In this document: piece by piece, positions 36,307 through 44,390 of the stretch
How the letters are laid out: the number at the start of each line of letters is the position of its first letter
Position numbering within the stretch: the first letter of the stretch is position 1
NCBI GenBank assembly: GCA_030144725.1
Contig: JASKMD010000149.1
Location: forward strand, 62,001 to 126,000
Direction: 5' to 3'
Length of the DNA: 64,000 nt
Source: Haematococcus lacustris
Taxonomy: Eukaryota; Chlorophyta; Chlorophyceae; Chlamydomonadales; Haematococcaceae
Position numbers and translations under genes: made by a program
The notes under the pieces: model-generated
What the model saw: only the letters and a program-made list of their open reading frames with translations
Told to the model about the DNA's origin: nothing
Database searches by the model: none

Positions 36307-36421
36307 TGGCTCAGCTGCACTCAGCTGACCACCGTGGTGTTGCCCCGCTCAGGCACATTGTGCCGTCACTCGCGCCCACACTAGCGCTAGGTGTCTGAGT
36401 TCCTTTCATGGCCTCTTCACA

Positions 36422-39400
36422 TCAGCCCACCATGTACTCAACTCGGAAAGGACCGACATAGCGTGGCTTCAGCTTTCTGGCACCAGGCTGGCCCACTCTG
36501 CCCCTCATGTTTTGTGTGCTGAGCAACACCATGTCGCCAGGTTCAAACACCGCGTCACGCCGCTTGGTATCCTGGTAGGCCTTCATGCGCTTCTGCGCTC
36601 GGGCTAGGCATTGCCTGGCCTGCTCCACCGCCTGCCTCGCATTGGCCACGAACTCGTGCGCCTGCGGCACTCTCTGGGGCAGGTCCAGCAGCTCAGCCAC
36701 TCGCGGATGGTAGCCGTAGTTTAGGTAGAACGGCGTGCAACGGGTGGACTCCTGCTTGGCATTGTTGATGGCGAACTCGACGAGGGGTAAGTGTTCCGCC
36801 CAGTCCTTCTGGTCGGGCCTGATGTAATGCCTTAGCATCTCCTCTATCACCCGGTTCATGCGTTCCGTCTGACCATCCGTCTGGGGGTGGTAAGCACTCG
36901 ACAGGTCCAGGTCCACCTGGAGCAGCGCCGCAAGCTCAACAAAGAACCTGTTGTTGTTCAGGTTAGGTCCCCTGTCGCTCACAATGCTGTCAGGCCAGCC
37001 ATGTAGCCGAAATACATTGTCGACAAAGAGCTTGGCATATTGTACCGCTGTCATGCGCTCCCAGGTCCTGGCCAAGTGCACCATCTTGGTCAGCCGGTCC
37101 ACAATCACCAAGATTGAATCATGCTTGGCTGGTCCACTTGCAGGGAGGTTCACAATGAGGTCAAGCGACACGGAGCCCCAAGGCCTCAAGGGGATAGGCA
37201 GCGGCTGTAGCTTGCCAGCGGGCTTCTGGGCGCTGGACTTGTTTAGTTGGCACGAGTGGCAGGTGCGTACGTAGTGCTTGACAGCCTCTGACACACCCTG
37301 CCAGTCAAAATAGCGTGTTACTTGCTCAAGGGTCTTTGTCATGCCCAAGTGACCCGCAGACTTGGCATCGTGCATGGTGTGTATCACTCTCCTCCTCAGC
37401 TTCTCATCATTAGGCACCACCACCTGGCCACGCTCTGTTAAACACAGCCCCTCCAGCCGGTGTAGCTTTGAGGTGAAGGCAGCCTCGTCAAACCGCTTGT
37501 CCGCCCCGTAGGCCTGCTTGACTGCTTGCAGCAGCGTTGTGGGGTCTGACCCGTCACTGGCCTCTTGTTGCTCTGTGTCCTGCCGCAGGGTTTCCCCCCC
37601 ACCTGGCTGCAACCCTCTAGGCGTGCCGGCAGCCATGTCAGCAGGCGGGGTCAGCTTGCCAGCCTCATAGGCCCTCTCCCTAGCCACAGCCTGCTCTCTC
37701 TCAGCTACCTTGCGGAGCTCAGCTGCTGTGCGGCGGGTGGTGGCAGCCAGCACTGCACCGTCATGTCCAGGCACCAGCAGTAGCACCGGGCAGCTCTCTG
37801 TGGCAGGCATGCTTAGCGCCGGGTTGCGGCTGATGGGATCAGCCACATTGTCCGCACCAGGATGGTATCTGATTTCATACTTGTAACGGGACAGCTCCTC
37901 CATCCACCGTGTCTGCCGCCTTGACAGGTTTGCTTGCGTTTGAAGGTAGATTAGGGGGTTGTGATCAGTTTGTATTGTAACATCCACAGCTCCATCCAGG
38001 TAGCACCTCCATTCCCTCACAGCCCTGATGATGGCTAGCAGCTCCTGGTCTCCTGTAGAGTACCTTGTTTCAGGTGGTGACAGCTTTTTGCTGGTGTAAG
38101 CTATGGGTCTGCCTTCTTGCAGCAGCACTGCTCCAGTGCCCACCAGCGACGCGTCAGTGCACACCACAAAGGGCTTTGTGAAGTCAGGCAGTGCCAACAC
38201 AGGAGCAGAGCACAGGGCGTCTTTCAGGCCATTAAATGCTTTCAAATGTGCCCCCCCGAACTTTTGCCAGTCGAACTGTGCCGCAGCCGTCTTGCTGGTC
38301 AGGTCGGTCAGTGGCGCGGCGATAGCGCTGAAGTTAGGAATGAAGCGCCGAAAGTAGTTCGCCAACCCCAAAAAGGCTTGCAGGTCCTTCAGGTTGCGCG
38401 GGACGTGCCACTCCCGGACCACTTTCACTTTTGCTGGGTCGACAGCAATGCCATGTTCGCCCACAATATGGCCGAGGAACGCCAGCTCTGTTTTGTTGAA
38501 CTCGCATTTGGAGCGTTTGGCGTAGAGCTTGTGTTGTCTCATGAGCTCCAGCACCTCTTTCAGATGTCGCACATGCTCCTCAGCAGTATTGCTCATGACC
38601 AGGATGTCATCAATGGAAACCAGCACAGACTTGTTGATCAGAGGTCGAAACACGTTGTTCATGACTCGTTGGAAGGTAGCAGGAGCGTTTGTAAGCCCGA
38701 AGCACAGCACTTTAAACTGGAACTGCCCCATGGGCGTCAGGAATGCTGTCTTGGGCCGGTCCGCCTCTGTGATCCTGATTTGATGGTACCCGGATTGGAG
38801 ATCAAGGGAGCTAAACACTTTCTTGCCAGCCAACCTGTCAAAGAGGTCATCAATCCTCGGCAGGGGATATCTGTCTTTCACCGTCAGTTTGTTTAGTGCT
38901 CTGTAGTCAATACACATCCTCAACGACCCGTCCTTCTTCTCCACAAACAGCACAGGGGCTCCATAGGGGCTACCGCTGGGCTCTATCAGCCCCCTGGCTT
39001 GCAGCTCTGACACCTGTCTCTTGACCTCAGCCTCCTCCCTGGGGCTCAGCTTGTAAGGCCGCTTGTATGGTGGCGGAGCATCAGACTCCATCCTGATGGT
39101 GTGCCCTACACCCCTGTCTGGGGGCAGACCTGGCGGCATGTCCTGGAACACATCAGAGTACTCATCTAGCACAACCTGCAGCTCTGCATCTGTGACCAGC
39201 TCAGATCCATCCTTTCCACTGCTCTCCTTGCAGCCTGCCACTGCAGCAGCCAGGCTCCCCTTGTGCCAGCCCTCTGTGTCACTTTCACTGCCAGGCTGCA
39301 CCAACAGCAGCAAGCTGCGGCATCCCTTGCGAAGCAGCCTCGCCGTCTGTCCCACGCTGAGCGGTTCCGCTGGCTCGACTAGCCCTCCTGAGGCTACGGC

Positions 39401-39985
39401 AGCCTGAGCTACGGCTTCAAAAGATGGCAGGTGTTTCGAGCGAAGTGCCAGCAGGTTCACCGGTTTGCCCTCAGGCGACAATAACGTGCACACCCCGTGC
39501 TTCGGTTTCATCACCACGTCGTTGGCGAACAGCCAGTCCGATCCCAAGATTAAGTCGACACCTTCAATTACTCTGGGCATGACTCTGGCCATTACGATGG
39601 TCTTGCTCTTCTGAATCTCCAGCAGGCCTGTTCTCTTCTCATTCAGCACCACACGCTCATTGTTGGCAGTCAATACTGGTGTTGGCCTCATGGCTTCCTT
39701 CTCCAACGTAGCATCAGATGGGTCTATCTTGTGCTTTTGCAGCCACTGATCACTGATGATGCTGAAGGTAGCGCCAGTGTCCATCATAATCTGGCATGTC
39801 CTGCCTCCAAAGCGGCTCACATACATGAAGGGTAGCTGTAGCGTCTCAGCCTTGTCATTGAGAGTCCCATTCGGTGCGGTAGCCAAGATGAGCTTCTTAC
39901 ATGTTGACCTCTCATCAAACACAGGTATAGGCTCATACAAAGGCGGTCCTGGCAGGTCAGCACCACGTTCCCACCAGGCAACTCC
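36422..39985 (-). CDS. pol: Gypsy pol polyprotein (protease, RT, RNase H, integrase)
   Basis: In frame with gag beyond its TAG; the first internal ATG is at 39940, giving a 1172-residue ORF, but translation probably enters by readthrough. Counting from that Met: aspartic protease active site DTGA at about 54-57; RT with SLDLQSGYHQIRI and the catalytic VSIDDIL; RNase H starting FVVCTDASLVGTGAVLL; integrase HHCC zinc region (HTMHD...HLGM...CHSCQ); and the DDE core (SLDLIVN, SDRGPNL, SAYHPQTDGQTERMNRVIEE). The C-terminus (RYVGPFRV) is short, with no clear chromodomain. The RT reads IDD where many relatives have VDD or YVDD, an accepted variant. Everything required for transposition appears present. 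Confidence 0.95.
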   Translation of the reverse strand, partial: GVAWWERGADLPGPPLYEPIPVFDERSTCKKLILATAPNGTLNDKAETLQLPFMYVSRFGGRTCQIMMDTGATFSIISDQWLQKHKIDPSDATLEKEAMRPTPVLTANNERVVLNEKRTGLLEIQKSKTIVMARVMPRVIEGVDLILGSDWLFANDVVMKPKHGVCTLLSPEGKPVNLLALRSKHLPSFEAVAQAAVASGGLVEPAEPLSVGQTARLLRKGCRSLLLLVQPGSESDTEGWHKGSLAAAVAGCKESSGKDGSELVTDAELQVVLDEYSDVFQDMPPGLPPDRGVGHTIRMESDAPPPYKRPYKLSPREEAEVKRQVSELQARGLIEPSGSPYGAPVLFVEKKDGSLRMCIDYRALNKLTVKDRYPLPRIDDLFDRLAGKKVFSSLDLQSGYHQIRITEADRPKTAFLTPMGQFQFKVLCFGLTNAPATFQRVMNNVFRPLINKSVLVSIDDILVMSNTAEEHVRHLKEVLELMRQHKLYAKRSKCEFNKTELAFLGHIVGEHGIAVDPAKVKVVREWHVPRNLKDLQAFLGLANYFRRFIPNFSAIAAPLTDLTSKTAAAQFDWQKFGGAHLKAFNGLKDALCSAPVLALPDFTKPFVVCTDASLVGTGAVLLQEGRPIAYTSKKLSPPETRYSTGDQELLAIIRAVREWRCYLDGAVDVTIQTDHNPLIYLQTQANLSRRQTRWMEELSRYKYEIRYHPGADNVADPISRNPALSMPATESCPVLLLVPGHDGAVLAATTRRTAAELRKVAEREQAVARERAYEAGKLTPPADMAAGTPRGLQPGGGETLRQDTEQQEASDGSDPTTLLQAVKQAYGADKRFDEAAFTSKLHRLEGLCLTERGQVVVPNDEKLRRRVIHTMHDAKSAGHLGMTKTLEQVTRYFDWQGVSEAVKHYVRTCHSCQLNKSSAQKPAGKLQPLPIPLRPWGSVSLDLIVNLPASGPAKHDSILVIVDRLTKMVHLARTWERMTAVQYAKLFVDNVFRLHGWPDSIVSDRGPNLNNNRFFVELAALLQVDLDLSSAYHPQTDGQTERMNRVIEEMLRHYIRPDQKDWAEHLPLVEFAINNAKQESTRCTPFYLNYGYHPRVAELLDLPQRVPQAHEFVANARQAVEQARQCLARAQKRMKAYQDTKRRDAVFEPGDMVLLSTQNMRGRVGQPGARKLKPRYVGPFRVEYMVG

Positions 39986-41335
39986 CTATTGACCCTCATT
40001 GTAGTCACCACGGCCACCACGGTTCCACCGCTTGTTAGCACAGTCCTTGGCGAAGTGCCCTTGCCCTCCACACTCGTAGCACACGTCACTGGGCTGGTTG
40101 GGCCCCTTGTGTCTCTTACGGTCACGGTCACGGTCACGGTCGTCTGCGAACGACACATGACGTGCATCCCTGCTGGGACTGCGGCCTCTGTGCCCCCGAC
40201 CCTCATCACGGCGTCGCAGGTCCGCCGGCTGGAACCGGTCCAGTCGCTCATTCAAACGACCCTGCAAGGTACGCCCACCATCAGCAGAACGGCTTCTTGA
40301 GCGCCCATTGCTCCTTCCACTGAAGCTGCGCCCTCGCCCCGCAAACACGGCCCCGCAAACACTAGGCCCACCATCAAACACCTCGTCGTCAAGCTGGGGT
40401 GCAGCAGTGACAGCGGTGACAGCACGCACAGACACTTTGGCAGCTCGCGCAGCAACATCACGCCCACGTGCAAAAGCAAGCAGCGCATCCAGCGATTCCC
40501 ATCGCTTCCCATCAGGCATAGTCGCACACTCCCGCTTCAGCTCAGGTTTCAGGCCAGCGATGAAGTACATACACAGGAGGTCCTGGGGCAAACGATGCAA
40601 GCGCATGGACATCAGCGAAAACTGCAGACAGTAACTCATCAACTCCGCTCCCTTCTGGTGATACTCCCGATCCACCAGCTTCTGCATCAGATCCGCCTCA
40701 TTATTCTGATTGGTGCACCCAGTGGCCCTCCTAAGCCACGCTTCTAGCTCCGCATCAGTAAGATCTTTGCCTTGCTGCCTGTAGCTGCTCACCAGCTGTA
40801 CCACAGCAGCTTTCAGATCACCACTCAGGGCCTGCAGCACTCCCGCCACCAATGGCTGCTGCGTTGCACGGCACCACTGGCCCACAAGCCAAAAGTAAGA
40901 CTCAAAGTCCCTGTTTCGCAGCACATCATCAATCTTCCAAGCCTCAGGCAGGCTCACGTTCGTTCTGACCACATGCTGTGCCGCTGGTGCTCCTGGCAGC
41001 GACCGACCACTTGCGTCTCCCAGGCCAGCTCCGCCAAGGTTTGCAAGTGCGCCATGCTGGCTTGCACCACCTCCGGCCGCGCTTCCAGAATGTGCCTCTC
41101 GGCGCTCAATCGCCTCACGCCCACTACTTCCTGGGCCACCACTACGCTTCCCTTGCTCGCGGGACTCTTGCAACTCCCGCTCTTTTGCGGCCAACTGAGC
41201 TTGCAAGGTCTCCACAGTTCTTTGCAAGTCCTCCGGACTATTGCCCCTTTCCATCGCCGCTCTCGCAGAATCTCCCTCAGCCGACTGGGTCATTGTACCG
41301 CACAAAGGTCTTCCGCACGCAGGCTCACTAGCCAC
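39986..41335 (-). CDS. gag: Gypsy gag, 449 aa, CCHC zinc knuckle
   Basis: Capsid-type protein of the retrotransposon. The N-terminal third has a likely coiled coil (repeated Gln/Glu/Leu around residues 30-65). A helical capsid region follows (about 125-290; ESYFWLVGQWC, LMSYCLQFSLMSMRLH), then an Arg/Ser/Asp-rich stretch, and the zinc knuckle CYECGGQGHFAKDC near residue 425, which binds RNA. It ends at a TAG (39986-39988) followed in the same frame by pol, so Gag-Pol probably comes from stop-codon readthrough. Confidence 0.9.
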   Translation of the reverse strand: MASEPACGRPLCGTMTQSAEGDSARAAMERGNSPEDLQRTVETLQAQLAAKERELQESREQGKRSGGPGSSGREAIERREAHSGSAAGGGASQHGALANLGGAGLGDASGRSLPGAPAAQHVVRTNVSLPEAWKIDDVLRNRDFESYFWLVGQWCRATQQPLVAGVLQALSGDLKAAVVQLVSSYRQQGKDLTDAELEAWLRRATGCTNQNNEADLMQKLVDREYHQKGAELMSYCLQFSLMSMRLHRLPQDLLCMYFIAGLKPELKRECATMPDGKRWESLDALLAFARGRDVAARAAKVSVRAVTAVTAAPQLDDEVFDGGPSVCGAVFAGRGRSFSGRSNGRSRSRSADGGRTLQGRLNERLDRFQPADLRRRDEGRGHRGRSPSRDARHVSFADDRDRDRDRKRHKGPNQPSDVCYECGGQGHFAKDCANKRWNRGGRGDYNEGQ

Positions 41336-41539
41336 ACAGGCTCACTAGCCACTCAGGCTCTCAGCTCTCACAGGCTCACTAGCCACTCAGCGTCCGCACT
41401 CCGCCGTCGCCTCGCGACTTTTACAAACACTGGCGCACTACACTGGCGCACTACAGTCGCTTCAATACAACCGTGCTTCCACACGCCAACCAGGACGCTC
41501 TCTGTCGCTCGGCTCAAACACACCCAGTCCGGCTCAGGG

Positions 41540-41555
41540 CATCGGTCGGAAACCA
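41540..41555 (-). promoter_or_regulatory. Primer binding site of gypsy element
   Basis: One base inside the 5' LTR the minus strand reads TGGTTTCCGACCGATG. A TGG start fits pairing with the CCA end of a tRNA. The tRNA is not identified. Confidence 0.65.
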
Positions 41556-41556
41556 C

Positions 41557-41725
41557 TGTTGCGTTAGCGGCTATAGTGTTCTGAGGTATCCATCGTAGAT
41601 CAGGGCGTAGTCCATCTACCTGGGAATCGGACCCAGCCTCAGAACACCTCACCACTAACACTTTCTCACATGGGAGTAGAGATCTCAGATCCGCATGCTA
41701 CTTTACTCAGCATGGTCTCGTAACA
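41557..41725 (-). repeat. 5' LTR of gypsy element
   Basis: 169 bp; on the minus strand it runs TGTTACGAG to CGCAACA. It should carry the promoter and poly(A) signals, but no TATA box is evident. Confidence 0.95.
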
Positions 41726-42829
41726 TCCCCGACAATGACATTTTGATCGTGACGAAGCACAACGACCAGACCTCACAGAGACGCAGCGCAAAAGAAAGGT
41801 TACCGGAGAGGCCCGCGCTGCCCGCCATGGAGACAACACCTACCACGATCGGAAATGCAAGCTAGCCCAGCTCATCGAACACCTCCCGCAAGAGCTGTGG
41901 GATGCCTTTCTGGCCGCTGCGCTGCACAGGACGCTAAGAGTCGGGCAGTACTACCGAGAGAGTGGCATAACGCGGCAGGCCCATGCGACCATAACGTGGC
42001 TGGCCTAGGTGAAGCCGCAGCTCAAGGCCCTGTCGCAAGTCAGCAGCAAGCCCAGCTCGTTGGCCTCGTACCGGCGGTTCGCCGACACCGTCCTGGCGAC
42101 GTACGACGCCAAGTGGACCGAGGTCTCGAAGCCGCGTTGGGCCAACGCCAAGTTCCGGCTCTACTGTGCCAAGCAATGCGTGGTGGCACGTTCCTGGTCC
42201 AAGGTAAGGCCTAGTAGCAGTAGGCCTAAGAGCTAGGCAGTAGCCAACCAAAGTCAGCTCATGCTCTTACACCTGGCCACCAGCTGCTGCTACTGCTAAA
42301 CCTGACCTCACACATGTGTGCCAATTGTGTTGTACCATGTGTGGCTGCAGCTCATCAAGCAGGCCAAGCAGCGGTGGCCGGACCACATCCTGGCACTGGC
42401 CTATGGGGCAGCTGGCTTCAATGGCAGCGGCACCATTGGCTGCAGGGGATGTTGAAGGAGGCGCTGAAGCAATTCCCAGCAGGGCGAGTGGTGATGGTGG
42501 ATGAATTCCGCACCAGCCAGGTCAGCTCAGCCAACAACACCCCCAGCGAGACCCTCCTTGGTACGCCGTCTGAGTCCTTCACGTGAGGGGGCTGAGGATT
42601 GGTCAATGCGAGGGGTTGGGAGGTGGTGGAGTCAAGGTGACTAGGTAGGGTCAAGATAAAGGCTCAAGGAAAGATCTTACAAATGTGCATTGCCCCATGT
42701 GTCCATGCAGGTGGCTGCAGCCAGTGTACAGCAAGGCAAACCGATCTCAAGTCAGGGGCCTGATTTGCACAAAAAAGCAACGACAACATCATCAGGTAAG
42801 CACCGACCTGGCGCAACGCATGTGCATGG

Positions 42830-43627
42830 CAGTTTTTTTTTTTTAACGCTATATATAGCGATCGCTATAAAAAGCGACATTTCAGAGGGCTCCGTGCGCT
42901 ATGGATTGGACCCCTTGCGGACTGTGCTATAGCGCATCGCGTTATAAAAAGTGGACTTTGTACTGCAGCCGCAGCTCGGCTAAGAGCCGCAATTTGGATA
43001 AGCGCCGCAATCCCGATGGCTGATGGCCGTGCCCGCCGAGGGTATAGCGATCCTACTTACAAGCCAGGGCACACGGCAGCAACGGCAGCAACAGGACAGC
43101 TGGCTCACTGGCGATCGCCCACTGTGGCTTACAAACCAAGGGCTCGATGCCTCAAACCAGTACAAGGCGCGCTGCGAACGCTGCAACAAGAGCTTCAACT
43201 GCAACTTGCATACCATCAAGACCCCTTCTTTGTCGAGGACCCCCTTGTGCAGGAGGTGGCCCTGACGGCCAACAAGATCACTGTCATGACACCAGGCTCA
43301 GTGGAGGAGGAGCGCATGTTCTCAGCCATGGCTTACCTCAAAGATGACACCCGCAACAGGCTGCAAGAGTGCCACTTGAATGTATGCGCCGTGTCTTCAG
43401 CAGCAATCAATTTGATTTGGACACATTCCCAGATGAGCAAGTGGCTGGATAACGCTGCTGTGCGTGGGCGCTACCGCATTTGATTGGGCATATTGCTTTA
43501 ATTTGACATTTTTGTTGTGCGCTATGGGGCCCAATAGGGTCGCGCTATGAACATGACAGTCCCAATCTGAGCCATGACACTTTGTGCTATGAAATTGGAA
43601 AGAGGCCAAATGAAAAAAAAAACACTG
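42830..43627 (+). mobile_element. 798-bp hAT element with 8-bp target duplication
   Basis: Termini are CAG-T(n)-AACGC on the left and the inverted CAGTG-T(n) on the right, flanked by perfect 8-bp copies of gtgcatgg (42822-42829 and 43628-43635), the classic hAT signature. It sits inside the Fanzor intron 42796-43702. The interior near the ends is A/T-rich with GCGCTATAGCG-like repeats. Confidence 0.92.
43016..43483 (+). pseudogene. hAT transposase C-terminal dimerisation domain (fragment)
   Basis: The 155-codon frame ends with PLVQEVALTANKITVMTPG, then SVEEERMFSAMAYLKDDTRN and RLQECHLN. This is the hAT dimerisation block: Pro, Ser, Glu-Arg-x-Phe-Ser, then Arg-Asn/Leu. The catalytic DDE half is absent, so the element cannot move by itself. 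Confidence 0.85.
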
Positions 43628-44084
43628 GTGCATGGCATGAGTATATTTCACATGACATGGCACATGGTTTGACTTCATACACCTCCCACACCCATGTGCA
43701 AGTTCTATGACCGGGACGTGTCAGCCGCGCTGAACATTCGCCGCTGTGCAGTTGGCCCAGGCCCACGCCCTACTGAGCTGTGCTACTGGGAAGGCCGCCC
43801 TGCCATGCCAAAGCTAGGTCAGCCAGGCTAGGAGTGGGTGTACTTGCGTGACAAGGCCCTGTTGCGCAAGTGGCGGCGAAAGTTGCAGCGGTAGCCAGCT
43901 ACAACAAGACAACTCCAATACAACAAAACATTAAACTCTCACAAAGGGGATGTGTGGGTTGAAGCTATTGGGGGAGCTCTAGCTAGCAGGCGCACACACC
44001 AGAATGGCTGTGTTGTAGCGGGCATTAGGCACACTCGCAGCAGCCTTTACAACAAAGAGCTCGCAGCCCGTGTTTGATTACAAC

Positions 44085-44118
44085 TGTCATGTCCTAATAC
44101 ACGCATTAGGACATGACA
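44085..44118. repeat. Perfect 14-bp inverted repeat with 6-base loop
   Basis: TGTCATGTCCTAAT and its exact reverse complement are separated by ACACGC. It lies 190 bases after the Fanzor stop codon. Confidence 0.85.
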
Positions 44119-44244
44119 TAACTCATGCTTTATTTTGGTGTAGCATGAGGGCTGTAGGGACCATGTCAGCGACCAGCAGTACATGGTGGCGTCGGGTCTT
44201 GTCACTGAACACGTTGTTGGCGTTGGCACACACCAGTGGTCACA

Positions 44245-44249
44245 TTACA
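44245..44249 (-). terminator. Likely poly(A) signal TGTAA of the pyroglutamyl peptidase gene
   Basis: TTACA on the plus strand, 142 bases past the stop on the minus strand. TGTAA is the usual poly(A) signal in chlamydomonadalean algae. Confidence 0.45.
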
Positions 44250-44390
44250 CCCACTATCATTTATCACTGAGAGTAAGCGCTGAAAAGCTCGGTGCGTGCA
44301 GAGTGATGCATGCAGCCCCGCATGGCGTTGCACAACTGTATTCACTGTCAGGTCTAGATGCCGACATGTTGCTCCAAGTCTTGTAAAGTC

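Larger units (their letters stand above)
36126..41725 (-). mobile_element. Complete Ty3/gypsy LTR retrotransposon, 5.6 kb
   Basis: Two 169-bp LTRs (36126-36294 and 41557-41725) look identical and have TG...CA ends in the element's sense. The 5-bp duplication tcccc flanks it (36121-36125 and 41726-41730). On the minus strand the order is 5' LTR, primer site, gag, one TAG, then a pol of protease, reverse transcriptase, RNase H and integrase, polypurine tract, 3' LTR; that pol order defines Ty3/gypsy. No frameshift or extra stop was found, so it may be recent and potentially competent. The LTRs are short for the group. Confidence 0.95.
41739..43894 (+). pseudogene. Fanzor-type RNA-guided nuclease pseudogene (copy 2), interrupted by a hAT element
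   Basis: Exons read: 41739-42203, 42351-42582, 42711-42795, 43703-43894. Landmarks in order: Arg/Lys-rich start with YHDRKCKLAQLIEHLPQELW; a helical middle ending KFRLYCAKQCVVARSWSK; LALAYGAAGFNGSGTIGCRG (the GdA.F.G-like block near the second catalytic motif); VVMVDEFRTSQVSS; RSQVRGLICT; then FYDRDVSAALNIRRC, the RuvC-III block with its Asp. The tail is RDKALLRKWRRKLQR. Two in-frame TAG codons (42006 and 43829) and a one-base frameshift near 42448 make it a pseudogene. The 5' end is cut at 41738, where a TGA precedes it. Fanzors are eukaryotic homologues of TnpB, RNA-guided DNA nucleases spread by transposons. Confidence rests on motif order, not on a database search. Confidence 0.78.
43895..44390. 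other. Gap between Fanzor pseudogene and pyroglutamyl peptidase
   Basis: Holds a perfect hairpin at 44085-44118 and, on the minus strand, the presumed poly(A) signal of the peptidase gene. No exon is seen. Confidence 0.5.

Noticed and set aside
38117..38896. 259-codon plus-strand ORF inside the gypsy element
   Set aside because: Antisense of the RT domain; no independent motif.
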